Source: Anaerosomatales bacterium (GTDB lineage: Bacteria; Actinomycetota; Coriobacteriia; Anaerosomatales; Anaerosomataceae). Taken from it: a stretch of 64,000 nucleotides of DNA. Shown piece after piece: positions 1 to 7,606 of this stretch. A program made the translations under genes and the position numbers. The notes beneath the pieces were generated by a model. That model was not told the origin of the DNA, did not search any database, and saw only the letters and a program-made list of their open reading frames with translations. Numbering within the stretch: position 1 is the stretch's first letter; the number at the start of each line of letters is the position of its first letter. Where the stretch lies: assembly GCA_030019445.1 (NCBI GenBank), contig JASEEU010000006.1, forward strand, positions 94,722 through 158,721, read 5' to 3'.

Positions 1-1419
1 GAATCGACGGAACCGCCAGACGTCCTCGAAGTCCGAGGCCAGGCCGAGCGAGACGCGGATGGTGTTGGGGAGCTTGCCCGTCGTGTCGCGGATGATGTCC
101 TGGCACTCATTGAGCGTCACCGGGCGGTCCGCCTCCTCGAAGCATGAGGCCATCTCCTCCCGGGTGATGGAGTGCGCGACCTCTCCGTCGCCGGGGTTGC
201 AGAAGCAGCCGGTCCGTATCGAGATCCGCTCCTCTCCCGCCAGCCGCTCGACGAGGCCGACGTCGAACACGGCGCCGTCGGGGTCGAGGAGGTAGAAGGC
301 GATCGTCGCGCCGCGCGCGTGCGTCGACGTGGGGCCGAACACGCGGAAGAGCGGCGCGCCGTTGGAGTGGGAGGCCGCGCTCATCTCGGCAAGCAGCCAG
401 TCAGCCAGCGCCATGACCCGGGCGTGCACCGCGTCGACGCCGACTGCGGCGAGGTGCTCGAGGCCGATCGTCACGGCGGGAAGCGAGAGGTAGTCCACCG
501 TGCCATCCTCGAATCCCGTGTGACCCGGGGCGAGGTGGTACCAGCCCTCGTTCTGCACCGACGCGAGGGTGATCGTCCCGCCGGCGAACCAGGGGCGGTG
601 GAGCGTCGCGAGCGCCTCGCGCCGCGCGATGAGCGCCCCGCAGCCGGTCGGGTAGCCGAACATCTTGTAGAACGAGACCGGGACGAAGTCCGGTCGCACG
701 GCTGACAGGTCCAGCGCGTTCGTCGGGACATACGCCGCCGCGTCCAGCAGCGTCTGCCATCCGCGCTCGCGCGCGTGCGCGATCCACTCCAGGGGGTGCT
801 GGACGCCCGAGAAATTCGACTGGGCCGGATAGGCGAACAGGCCGCGTGAGCCGGGCGCGAGGTCCTCGTCGAGCGCCCGCGCGACGAGGTCCGCGTCGAG
901 GCGCAGGTCGGGGAGGCGGACCGGCACGTAGACCACGCGCGCGCCGCTGCGCCGTGCGAAGGCGCGGATGCCGTTGACCGAGTTGTGGTTGTCGTAGGAG
1001 AGCAGGTAGACGTCGCCCTCGGCGAACGGGAACGCCTCGCCTACGAGCTTCAATGCGCCGCTCGCGTTGGCCGTGAACACGACGTCGTACTCGGCCGGGT
1101 CTGCGTCGAAGAAGGCGAGCACCGACTCCCGCGCCCGCTCCACGAGCGCGGTCGCGGCGAGCGATGTCGGATTGCCAGAGCGCGGATTGCCGAACACGCC
1201 GCCACGGAGCAGCTCGTGGTGGCGCTCGATCTGCGAGGACGCGTACAGGCCCGCCCCGGTGTAGTCGAGGTACACGTGGCCGTGGGCGCCCAACCGCCCA
1301 TACTCGCTCTGCCGAAGACGGGCGACGGCGTCGGCGTCATATCCCGGGTGCGCGCCGAGAAAGGCGCGGTGCGCCTCGGCGAAGGCGGCATCCACGGTCG
1401 CGGGCGGTGTGTGCTCCAT
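1..1419 (-). CDS. Aminotransferase class V (cysteine desulfurase / MoCo sulfurase-like), 3' end outside window
   Basis: PLP-dependent fold-type I enzyme of the class-V family (cysteine desulfurases, selenocysteine lyases, molybdenum cofactor sulfurase). I translated 473 residues from an ATG at 1419; the frame stays open to the first base, so the C-terminus lies outside the window. Family marks are an early DYTGAGLYA segment, FAYPAQSNFSGVQHPLEW (MOCOS-like), a DAAAYVPTNALDLS region where the cofactor aspartate is expected, and VSFYKMFGYPTGCG, whose lysine should form the Schiff base. Further on, a conserved RTGCFCNPGD segment supplies cysteines, as in MOCOS-type enzymes. It is divergent from the gene at 1487. 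The substrate (cysteine or another beta-substituted amino acid) cannot be settled from sequence. The family call is firm; the exact role is not. Confidence 0.85.
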   Translation of the reverse strand, partial: MEHTPPATVDAAFAEAHRAFLGAHPGYDADAVARLRQSEYGRLGAHGHVYLDYTGAGLYASSQIERHHELLRGGVFGNPRSGNPTSLAATALVERARESVLAFFDADPAEYDVVFTANASGALKLVGEAFPFAEGDVYLLSYDNHNSVNGIRAFARRSGARVVYVPVRLPDLRLDADLVARALDEDLAPGSRGLFAYPAQSNFSGVQHPLEWIAHARERGWQTLLDAAAYVPTNALDLSAVRPDFVPVSFYKMFGYPTGCGALIARREALATLHRPWFAGGTITLASVQNEGWYHLAPGHTGFEDGTVDYLSLPAVTIGLEHLAAVGVDAVHARVMALADWLLAEMSAASHSNGAPLFRVFGPTSTHARGATIAFYLLDPDGAVFDVGLVERLAGEERISIRTGCFCNPGDGEVAHSITREEMASCFEEADRPVTLNECQDIIRDTTGKLPNTIRVSLGLASDFEDVWRFRRF

Positions 1420-1486
1420 GCGGCCCTCCACGGTCCGACGGGTCTCTCCGGCATGGTACACTGCCGCGCGTGGTGAGGAGACACCC

Positions 1487-2269
1487 ATGCTGATCGACAC
1501 CGGCTTCCGCCCGTCAGTCCACGGGTTCGCGTTCCGCAACGCCTGGCACGACACGCTGCTCGGCGTCTTCGCGTCGCGGGGCCGCTGCGGCGGCATGGTC
1601 TTCCTGGCGCTCGACCGCTTTGCAGCGGGCAGCGATCCGGGGACGCCATCCGCCACCGCAGAGGCGCCGTCCGAGGCGCACCGCGGCGTGGAGGAGATGC
1701 CGCCCTACGACTCCCCGCTCGCGCGGCTCATCTGGCGCCGCCAGGTCGACAGCGTCGTGGGTGGCCTCGGCGTGAACCTGTGGCGCTTCGCGCGGCTGAC
1801 CTACCTGCCCACGCAGGCGGCGTTGGGGGCGGCGCGCACAGCGCGCAGCGAGCTCGACGGCATCCTCCGGAGCCTTGCCGAGGGGCGGCCCGTGCCGCTC
1901 GGCCTCGTGAGCGCTCTCGGCTTCCCGCACCTGGCGCGCAACCACCAGGTGCTGGCGTACGCGGCCGAGACGCGCGACGACCGAGTGCTCCTGCGGGTCT
2001 ACGACCCCAACCATCCGCTGCGCGACGACGTCGCGATCGTGGTGCCGCTCGACGCGCGAGAGCCCATCGTCGAGCGCATCGGCGCTCGCGTGATGAAGTG
2101 GCGTGGCCTGTTCGCCGAGCGGTACGTGCCCGTGCCCGGGGTGGGGCGCCGTGCCGGGGCGGCCAGCCCGTCAACCGGCCCCGATGCGCTCCGGCGCGTC
2201 TGGGGGATGGCCGCGATCGGCGCGGTCGTCGGACTGCTGCTGGCGGCGATCGTTCGCCGTCGCCGCTAA
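1487..2269 (+). CDS. Papain-like (Cys-His-Asp) protein with C-terminal membrane anchor, uncharacterised
   Basis: 260 residues. The ATG follows GAGGAG by six bases; an in-frame extension upstream has no ribosome site. I do not recognise a named family, but the order of residues fits a papain-like cysteine peptidase or amidase: Cys in GRCGGMVFLALDRF near residue 34, His in ARNHQVLAYA near residue 162, and Asp in RVYDPNHP about 20 residues later. The C-terminus is a single hydrophobic helix (WGMAAIGAVVGLLLAAIV) closed by RRRR, so the protein is probably tail-anchored with the catalytic domain in the cytoplasm. There is no signal peptide. The stop codon overlaps the stop of the convergent GyrI-like gene by four bases. 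The catalytic assignment is inference from motif order. Confidence 0.6.
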   Translation: MLIDTGFRPSVHGFAFRNAWHDTLLGVFASRGRCGGMVFLALDRFAAGSDPGTPSATAEAPSEAHRGVEEMPPYDSPLARLIWRRQVDSVVGGLGVNLWRFARLTYLPTQAALGAARTARSELDGILRSLAEGRPVPLGLVSALGFPHLARNHQVLAYAAETRDDRVLLRVYDPNHPLRDDVAIVVPLDAREPIVERIGARVMKWRGLFAERYVPVPGVGRRAGAASPSTGPDALRRVWGMAAIGAVVGLLLAAIVRRRR

Positions 2270-2742
2270 GCGGCGGGAGCGACCGGTATCTGGATCTCCG
2301 TGAGGTACTCTTCCGGCGGGACCTTGGCGGGGTCGGAGTAGTAGATCTCCATCGGCGGGCCGGCCACGGTGTAGCCGCGGGCGCCGATCCAGGCCCACAC
2401 CGACTCGTAGGTGGGCCCCACAGACTCGTAGGGTCCGCGGTGCATGACCGACACGACCGTCATCGGGGTGATCCGCTTCACCCCGATCCCCGTCGCGTCC
2501 GGTTCAGTCTCCGGAGGGTTGCCCTCCACGGGTGCCCACAACTCCCAGACCGCGGCGTCCTCCGGCGTCTCGGACGGCATGGTCAGGTAGACCGCGTGCG
2601 GCATGCCGGTCGGCACGAGCCCTTGCTGCGCCACCCAGCCGTACAGCCGCCCATAACCCTCCGGTGTCTGCGCATAGGGACCCCGCATCGCGATGAACGC
2701 GACGCTCTGCGGATCGGTCTGCTTGATGCTCGGCTCGCTCAT
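2266..2742 (-). CDS. GyrI-like / AraC effector-binding domain protein
   Basis: 158 residues, a stand-alone small-molecule-binding domain of the GyrI-like family. Family traits visible are the two pseudo-repeats, each with an RGPY box: AFIAMRGPYAQTPEGYGRLYGW near the N-terminus and VVSVMHRGPYESVGPTYESVWAW in the second half, and a C-terminal EYLTEIQIPV strand. Such domains bind drugs or other hydrophobic ligands; many are fused to regulators, but this one has no DNA-binding part. The ATG at 2742 is preceded by GGGAGGTGG on the minus strand. It diverges from the TetR gene at 2893 and shares the 150-base operator region with it, so both are probably under the same repressor. Confidence 0.8.
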   Translation of the reverse strand: MSEPSIKQTDPQSVAFIAMRGPYAQTPEGYGRLYGWVAQQGLVPTGMPHAVYLTMPSETPEDAAVWELWAPVEGNPPETEPDATGIGVKRITPMTVVSVMHRGPYESVGPTYESVWAWIGARGYTVAGPPMEIYYSDPAKVPPEEYLTEIQIPVAPAA

Positions 2743-2802
2743 CGTCCCCACCTCCCGCAAGTGTATGCCCCGGGACGCGGGGCTTATCTCCGAGAGCAGG
2801 GG

Positions 2803-2866
2803 CAAGTAAGTACTTGCTTGACATACTACACCGCCCGTCGTATGCTATGCGCAAGCAAGCACTTAC
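2803..2866. promoter_or_regulatory. TetR operator pair flanking a consensus sigma-70-type promoter
   Basis: A near-perfect promoter reads TTGACA at 2818-2823, 17 bases, then TATGCT at 2841-2846, pointing at the TetR gene. It is flanked by two copies of AAGYAAGYACTTRC, at 2804-2817 and 2853-2866. The upstream copy is part of an 18-base palindrome (2803-2820) with one mismatch and overlaps the -35 box; the other sits just after the -10 box. This layout fits autorepression by the TetR protein at 2893 and possible control of the divergent GyrI-like gene. Confidence 0.75.
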
Positions 2867-2892
2867 ACTCATCGAGCGACCGGAGGCCACCG

Positions 2893-3498
2893 ATGAGCGC
2901 GGCGCACGGGACAGAGGAACGCATACTCGACGCGGCAACCGAGCTCTTCTCGGAGCGCGGGTATGCGGCCACCACCACACGTGCCATCGCGGATGCCGCC
3001 GGCGTGAACGAGGTGACGTTGTTCAGGCGCTTCGAGAGCAAGGCCGGCGTCCTGCGGGCGCTGGGCGCACGGCTCGCGGAGCGGCAGGCGGGTCGCGCGG
3101 CACAGGCGGCGCCCGATTCCGAGAGCGTGCGCGAGACGCTGCTGCGGCTGGCCCGGATGGAGATCGAGGGCGCGATCGAGGGTGGCGGGTTGGCGATCCG
3201 CCTGGCATTCGAGGCGAGATCCGTGCCCGAGGTGGGCGAGCTTCTCGGCGAAGGGATCCCGAGCAACCTCGAGGGGCTCGCCGAGTACCTCGCCGAGCAC
3301 CAACGCACGGGCGAGCTTCGCGCGGACGTGGATCCGCGGGTGATGGCCGAGGCGTTCTTCGGCCTCACGTCGAGCTATGTGATGTATCGCATGGTCATGG
3401 GTGCTGCGGACGTGCCCGCAGACATCGACAGCGACGAAGGTATCGAGCAGCTCTTCGACCTGTTCTGGTCGGGAGCGGCATCGCGAGAGGAGCGGTGA
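2893..3498 (+). CDS. TetR/AcrR-family transcriptional regulator
   Basis: 201 residues. The N-terminal helix-turn-helix is classical: ERILDAATELFSERGYAATT, then TRAIADAAGVNEVTLFRRFE as recognition segment, ending with the usual SKAGVLRAL helix. The C-terminal ligand domain (about residues 60-200) is poorly conserved, as normal for the family. The start ATG follows GGAGG by six bases. A flavodoxin gene begins five bases after the stop, so regulator and flavodoxin are co-transcribed, with the two membrane proteins after them probably in the same unit. Control is likely by its own product through the operator pair immediately upstream. The ligand is unknown. Confidence 0.9.
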   Translation: MSAAHGTEERILDAATELFSERGYAATTTRAIADAAGVNEVTLFRRFESKAGVLRALGARLAERQAGRAAQAAPDSESVRETLLRLARMEIEGAIEGGGLAIRLAFEARSVPEVGELLGEGIPSNLEGLAEYLAEHQRTGELRADVDPRVMAEAFFGLTSSYVMYRMVMGAADVPADIDSDEGIEQLFDLFWSGAASREER

Positions 3499-3502
3499 GA
3501 CG

Positions 3503-4009
3503 ATGGGCAGCGTACTGGTGGTGTACGGGACGAAGACCGGGTGCACGCAGGGTATCGCCGAGCACATCGGGGCGACGATGATCGACCTCGGGGCGAAGGT
3601 GGATGTCAGGCGCGCGGAAGACAAGCCGGACCCCGCGGGCTACGACGCGGTCGTCGTTGGCAGCGGTGTGCGCGCGGGCAGCTGGCACGGCCCGGTCAAG
3701 GAGTGGGTCTCGGCGCACGCGTGGAAGCTCAAGGAGATGCCCACAGCGTTCTTCACCGCGTGCCTCACGATGGCCGACGGTGCCGAGAAGGCCGATGAAG
3801 TGCGCGCCTACACCGACCCGCTCATCGCCGAGACGGGCGTGGAGCCGGTGGACATCGGGCTGTTCGCCGGCATGAACGACCCGAAGCGCTTCTCGCTCCC
3901 CGAGCGGCTCATCATGAAGGCGATGAAGGCGCCTCAGGGCGACTTCCGGGACATGGACGCGATCGCCGCATGGGCGCGGGAGACCGCCCCCAAGCTCGGG
4001 ATCGGATAG
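3503..4009 (+). CDS. Flavodoxin-domain protein (HemG-like)
   Basis: 168 residues. The N-terminal VLVVYGTKTGCTQGIAEHIG is the FMN phosphate-binding loop of flavodoxins, followed by a YDAVVVGSGVRAGSWHG strand-turn that contacts the flavin. Length and the GVRAGSWHGPVKEW segment resemble flavodoxin-type protoporphyrinogen IX oxidase (HemG) and related stand-alone flavodoxins, but no haem genes are nearby. It starts five bases after the TetR stop in the same transcription unit and is followed by two membrane proteins. A role in electron transfer is probable; the substrate is unknown. Confidence 0.8.
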   Translation: MGSVLVVYGTKTGCTQGIAEHIGATMIDLGAKVDVRRAEDKPDPAGYDAVVVGSGVRAGSWHGPVKEWVSAHAWKLKEMPTAFFTACLTMADGAEKADEVRAYTDPLIAETGVEPVDIGLFAGMNDPKRFSLPERLIMKAMKAPQGDFRDMDAIAAWARETAPKLGIG

Positions 4010-4035
4010 ACCGACTCGCAAGGAGGAACGACCCG

Positions 4036-4845
4036 ATGACACCGATCACCCGCACGGCGGCGGCCCTCACCTGGCTGCTGGCGGCGTTGGCGGCGCTCGC
4101 CTCGGCCGCAGGTCTGCTCGTGGAGAGCCTGTACGCGGCCGACACGCTCTGGGCGTCGGCGCAGTGCCGCGGGAACGACCTCGTCACGCTGGCCGTGGCC
4201 GTCCCGGCGCTCGTCGTCTCCGGCCTCCTGGCACGGCGCGGCTCCACGCGCGGCCGCCTGGTGTGGATGGGCATGCTCGGCTACCTGTTCTACGGGTACG
4301 CGTTCTACCTGTTCGGCATGGCGCTCAACGTGCTCTTCTTCGTGTACGTCGCGATCTTCGCGATATCCGCGTACCTGCTCGCGGCGGCGCTCGGAGGCAC
4401 GGACGCCGCGGCGGTGGCCGGGCGCTTCTCGGCCAAGGCGCCGGTTCGCGCAGTCGCCGGCTACCCGTTCTTCGTGGCCGCGTTCCTGGGGCTGATGTGG
4501 TCGGCACGGGTCATCGGGTTCATGGTCACCGGGACGGTTCCCGCGGACATCGTGAGCTCGGGCGCCAAGAGCGCGGTGGTGTACGCGATGGATCTGGCGG
4601 TGCTCGTGCCCGCGTTGGTGATCTCGGCCGTGCAGCTCTGGCGACGGAAGGCGTGGGGATATGTGCTCGGGACGGTCGTGCTCGTCAAGTGCACGGCGTA
4701 CCCGCTCGCGCTCCTCGGCATGGGCGCGTTCGCTGCGCAAGCGGGCGTGGAGAGCGATTACTACCTGATGGGATTCTGGGGGCTGTTCGCCCTGGCGAGC
4801 GTCGTGATCATGGCGCGGCTGCTCACGACGATCGAGGAGGACTGA
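4036..4845 (+). CDS. Multi-pass membrane protein, paralogue of the next gene
   Basis: 269 residues with about seven or eight hydrophobic helices; no named family recognised. The ATG is preceded by AGGAGGAACG. A signature GMLGYLFYGYAFYLFGMALN in the third helix region corresponds to GLLGYLVYQYLMYSVYWALG in the next protein, and both contain a late ALVISAVQLW/GLLYAR-type helix, so the two genes are tandem paralogues. The gene lies 26 bases after the flavodoxin and three bases before its paralogue, suggesting a common transcript driven by the TetR-controlled promoter. A membrane partner for the flavodoxin is possible but unproven. Confidence 0.75.
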   Translation: MTPITRTAAALTWLLAALAALASAAGLLVESLYAADTLWASAQCRGNDLVTLAVAVPALVVSGLLARRGSTRGRLVWMGMLGYLFYGYAFYLFGMALNVLFFVYVAIFAISAYLLAAALGGTDAAAVAGRFSAKAPVRAVAGYPFFVAAFLGLMWSARVIGFMVTGTVPADIVSSGAKSAVVYAMDLAVLVPALVISAVQLWRRKAWGYVLGTVVLVKCTAYPLALLGMGAFAAQAGVESDYYLMGFWGLFALASVVIMARLLTTIEED

Positions 4846-4848
4846 AGG

Positions 4849-5730
4849 ATGACACGCACGTATCGGGGCCTGGTGGCCCTCTGCCTGGCGGTCGCGCTGC
4901 TCGCCGGCATCGCGGCGGCGTTCGGGGTGTTCGCCCGGGGCGACGGTACCACCGAGGAGGCCGTCAGCATCCGCGGCGAGCGGTTCGAGTACGTGACCAC
5001 CGGCGTGTACCAGTACAACGCCGAACGCGTCGTCGCGGAAGGCGTTGGCTGGGACGCGGTCACGCTGTTCCTGGCGGTCCCCGCGCTGCTGCTCGCGCTG
5101 CCCGGGATCGCGCGCGGATCGCTGCGTGCGCGGCTCGTGGCGCTCGGCTTGCTCGGCTACCTCGTCTACCAGTACCTGATGTACTCCGTCTATTGGGCGC
5201 TCGGTCCGCTCTTCCCGCTGTTCGTCGCCTTGTACCCCATGGCGGCGGCGGGGATCGTCTGGATCGTGCACACCATCGACGTGGGGCGGCTTCCCGAGCG
5301 CTTCTCAGAGCGGTTCCCGCGTCGCGGCATGATCGTGTCCAGCGTCGCGGTCGCGCTGCTGCTCATCGGGATGTGGTCGCAGCGCATCGTCGCCGGGCTC
5401 CGTGGAGAGATCGACGGCATCCTGCTGGGAACGCCCACGCTGGCGATACAAGCGCTCGACCTCGGTGTGGTCGTCCCGTTCGCGTTCCTGACAGCGGGGC
5501 TGCTCTACGCCCGCCGCCCCTCGGGGTTCTTGCTCGCCACCGCGCTTGCGGTCAAAGGCGTGACGATGGCGGCGGCCATCTGCGCGATGCTCATCGTCGC
5601 GGCGCTCGTCGAAGGCGCGCTCGAGATCGCTCCGTTCGCGATCTTCGCGACGGTCACGCTGGCGTTCGGGTGGCTCGCCTACCGGATGTTCGCCAGCGTC
5701 AAGCCGGCCGCGCCGGAAGCGGGGCGGTAG
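4849..5730 (+). CDS. Multi-pass membrane protein, tandem paralogue of the preceding gene
   Basis: 293 residues, start ATG three bases after the upstream stop. The first helix is signal-anchor like (LVALCLAVALLAGIAAAFG), followed by an extra-cytoplasmic segment of about 50 residues rich in charged and aromatic residues (ERFEYVTTGVYQYNAERVV), then six or more helices. The GLLGYLVYQYLMYSVYWALG helix matches the equivalent helix in the 4036 gene. The function is not recognisable. The neighbourhood (TetR, flavodoxin, paralogue) suggests a small inducible membrane module. Confidence 0.75.
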   Translation: MTRTYRGLVALCLAVALLAGIAAAFGVFARGDGTTEEAVSIRGERFEYVTTGVYQYNAERVVAEGVGWDAVTLFLAVPALLLALPGIARGSLRARLVALGLLGYLVYQYLMYSVYWALGPLFPLFVALYPMAAAGIVWIVHTIDVGRLPERFSERFPRRGMIVSSVAVALLLIGMWSQRIVAGLRGEIDGILLGTPTLAIQALDLGVVVPFAFLTAGLLYARRPSGFLLATALAVKGVTMAAAICAMLIVAALVEGALEIAPFAIFATVTLAFGWLAYRMFASVKPAAPEAGR

Positions 5731-5757
5731 CGCGCATCTGTCGCACGTCCTGGTCGG

Positions 5758-6153
5758 CTATCCGACATGCTCCCGTCGGCGGAGTCGGATGGCCGACCAG
5801 TCGTCGTCGATGGCGACGTTCGCGACGAACCGCAGGGGAGTGTCGTCGAACAGCGGCCAGGCGGTGTCCCGGTTGATGTCGGTGGTGTAGCGCTTGGAGC
5901 TCTTCTTGGGATAGACGAGCCAGAAGATGCCGTCGCCCTCCACCAGATCGGGAGCGGTCGCCGCGATGCGGCGAGCCGCATCGAGATCGCGCGCGAAGGC
6001 GATCGCCCAGGCATAGGCGCCGGCGGCCGAGGTGTCCACCCGTGCCCCGCTCGCGGCGACCGCATCGATGAGGGAGCGGAGCTCGTCGGGGGCGTCGAGC
6101 ACGAGCGCTGGGTCCTGTCCGGCGTACCTGAGCTTCTTGAGCACTGCTTCCAT
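5758..6153 (-). CDS. DUF3052-like small protein
   Basis: 131 residues, soluble, no signal. It has an N-terminal LKKLRYAGQDPALVLDAP strand-turn, a middle Rossmann-like stretch (AWAIAFARDLDAARRIAATA), then EGDGIFWLVYPKKSSKRYTT, a layout like that of DUF3052-type proteins, which carry a short alpha/beta domain ending in a [LV]W[VL]-x-P-K strand. The gene at 23134 has the same overall plan (WVLWPRG) and may be a distant relative. The ATG at 6153 follows GGAGGGGACC on the minus strand. The function of such proteins is unknown; similarity is by eye. Confidence 0.6.
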   Translation of the reverse strand: MEAVLKKLRYAGQDPALVLDAPDELRSLIDAVAASGARVDTSAAGAYAWAIAFARDLDAARRIAATAPDLVEGDGIFWLVYPKKSSKRYTTDINRDTAWPLFDDTPLRFVANVAIDDDWSAIRLRRREHVG

Positions 6154-6217
6154 GGTCCCCTCCGGTCGATCGAGGCCTACGGTGAGTGGATACCCGACCG
6201 TCCGGCACCACGTCGGC

Positions 6218-6955
6218 TCACTCGGCGCGGCCGAATCCCACGGAGATGGCGCCCTCGGGGCACGTGTCCACGCACGTCTCGCACATGAAGCACTCGGTGG
6301 TGCGCATCGAGCCGCGCTGCACCATCTCGGTCACCGGGAGCTGCATCGGGCAGGCACGCTCGCACCGGTTACACGCCCGGCACGCCGATGCGTCCGCTCG
6401 CAGCACAAGGCGCGGGATGCGCGCCGCGTGCCCGATCTTCTCGGCCACGATGCCCCACACGCCGAACGGGCAGAGATAGCGGCAGAAGCCGCGCCTGCCG
6501 AGCGCGGCGGGCGCAAGCGTGATCCCCACGAGCATGAAGTAGGTGATGAGGTTGCCGGCCTCGGTGACCGACACGCCGGACTCGGTGAGGTACAGCGGGT
6601 CGATGCTCGACCAGCCGCCTGCCGAGACGACCGCCGCGCCGACCCCCGCCACCCAGGCCGCCCAGAGGGCGTACTTCACGAGCGGCAGGTAGCGGACGCG
6701 CTTGAGCGGGCGCGTCCCCACCGACTCCCAGAGCTGCTGGAGCCCGTTGAACGGGCACGCCCAACCGCAGAACGACCTGCCGAGGAGGAGCGCGGTGACG
6801 AAGATGTCGCCCCACACGAGCAGCGACGCGGTCGCGACGCCCTCGGCCGAGCCCGACATCATCAGGTACGGCGAGTAGTAGTTGAGCGTGATAGGCAGCG
6901 CGAGGAAGAAGAGCGCGAGCATAGTGCGTCGAAGGACCTGTCTGCGGGCGTGCAT
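6218..6955 (-). CDS. NapH/MauN-type membrane polyferredoxin
   Basis: 245 residues. Four hydrophobic helices alternate with cysteine motifs of the NapH/NosR/RdxA family: SFCGWACPFNGLQQLWE near residue 62 and FCRYLCPFGVWG near residue 157, both on the cytoplasmic side. The C-terminal part holds a two-cluster 4Fe-4S ferredoxin domain: CRACNRCERACP and CFMCETCVDTCP. Proteins of this class move electrons from the quinol pool or cytoplasmic donors through the membrane. No partner reductase lies beside it, so the acceptor is unknown. The ATG at 6955 is followed by a positively charged HARRQVLRR leader that sets an N-in topology. Confidence 0.88.
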   Translation of the reverse strand: MHARRQVLRRTMLALFFLALPITLNYYSPYLMMSGSAEGVATASLLVWGDIFVTALLLGRSFCGWACPFNGLQQLWESVGTRPLKRVRYLPLVKYALWAAWVAGVGAAVVSAGGWSSIDPLYLTESGVSVTEAGNLITYFMLVGITLAPAALGRRGFCRYLCPFGVWGIVAEKIGHAARIPRLVLRADASACRACNRCERACPMQLPVTEMVQRGSMRTTECFMCETCVDTCPEGAISVGFGRAE

Positions 6956-7007
6956 CGTGAGCCTCCCTGGTCGACGTCGCCAGGATACCCCTTTGTGCGA
7001 TCAAAGA

Positions 7008-7035
7008 AAGGGCCCGGGCGCGTGCCCGGGCCCTT
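7008..7035 (-). terminator. Rho-independent terminator of the SHOCT gene
   Basis: A perfect 12-base stem (AAGGGCCCGGGC with its complement) around a four-base loop. Read on the minus strand it lies about 50 bases after the stop of the gene at 7082-7375 and continues into TTTCTTTG, a short T-rich tail. It also isolates the downstream ferredoxin gene. Confidence 0.8.
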
Positions 7036-7081
7036 CTCGGCAGTGCGGATCCGCCGGAGCGGTGCCGCCTGACCGTACGCG

Positions 7082-7375
7082 CTAGCCGCGCAACGCGGCG
7101 ATGATACGCGCGTACTCATCGGCATCGATCTCGCCGCGCGCGAGGCGCGTGCGGGCGATGGACTCGGCGTCCTCGCCGGTCGGGCGCGGCGCGCCAAAGA
7201 CCTGCGTGGTGCCGCCGCCCTGCGGCTGCGTGGTGCGCTGCGAAACGACGAGCCACACGATGAGGCCGACGATCAGGAGCAGTCCGATACCCACGAGAAA
7301 CCACATCCCTCCGTATCCGAAGACGCCGGCGCCACCCGACGTCGAGCACAGTCCGTCCCAGAGATACCCGTGCAT
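7082..7375 (-). CDS. Small membrane protein with C-terminal SHOCT domain
   Basis: 97 residues from the ATG at 7375, which has AAGGAGGTG at ideal distance; a GTG at 7384 lies inside that ribosome site and is unlikely. One transmembrane helix (MWFLVGIGLLLIVGLIVWLVV) follows a short glycine-rich N-terminus. The C-terminal segment IARTRLARGEIDADEYARII is a SHOCT (short C-terminal) motif, a helical pair often found in small membrane proteins and thought to mediate oligomerisation. An array of three TTCAC repeats lies about 70 bases upstream. The precise role is unknown. Confidence 0.8.
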   Translation of the reverse strand: MHGYLWDGLCSTSGGAGVFGYGGMWFLVGIGLLLIVGLIVWLVVSQRTTQPQGGGTTQVFGAPRPTGEDAESIARTRLARGEIDADEYARIIAALRG

Positions 7376-7442
7376 CTCATCCACCTCCTTGAGTGGGTGT
7401 GTTCGTCCGACATGAAGCGAGGCCGGTGCCAGCTTCGGTCAC

Positions 7443-7471
7443 TTCACACGATGTTCACACGGGGTTCACGC
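7443..7471. promoter_or_regulatory. Three 11-base direct repeats, PHO-box-like
   Basis: TTCACAC at 7443, TTCACAC at 7454 and TTCACGC at 7465, each followed by four variable bases, giving an exact 11-base period. This is the geometry of OmpR/PhoB-family response-regulator sites; the actinobacterial PHO box is built from GTTCACC-like units with the same period. It lies between the divergent SHOCT and TetR genes and could serve either. Confidence 0.5.
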
Positions 7472-7513
7472 CGCCTGCCGGCCCCCTGGCGCATGGGTGC
7501 AAGGCGCGTGGGG

Positions 7514-7542
7514 TTGCGCAGCGTCGCGCGGTGGTGTAGTGT
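7514..7542 (+). promoter_or_regulatory. Putative promoter of the TetR/candidate selenoprotein operon
   Basis: TTGCGC at 7514-7519 and TAGTGT at 7537-7542 with a 17-base spacer, about 65 bases before the TetR ATG. Just after it is a GTAC-bearing stretch (about 7554-7565) that could hold an operator, but no clean palindrome is visible. Confidence 0.45.
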
Positions 7543-7606
7543 AAACGGGAAACGTACCGCGTGTACAACGACGAAGCCGAACGCGGCGGCCCCGGGAGGA
7601 GGCACG

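Noticed and set aside
1780..3498. Long plus-strand frame reading from inside the papain-like gene into the TetR gene
   Set aside because: Only its last 201 codons are the real TetR gene; the rest is out of frame with the 1487 gene and antisense to the GyrI-like gene.
5758..6153. Calling the DUF3052-like gene a SRPBCC or ribosomal-type protein
   Set aside because: The strand order and the LVYPKK segment fit DUF3052 better; no features of the other families are visible.
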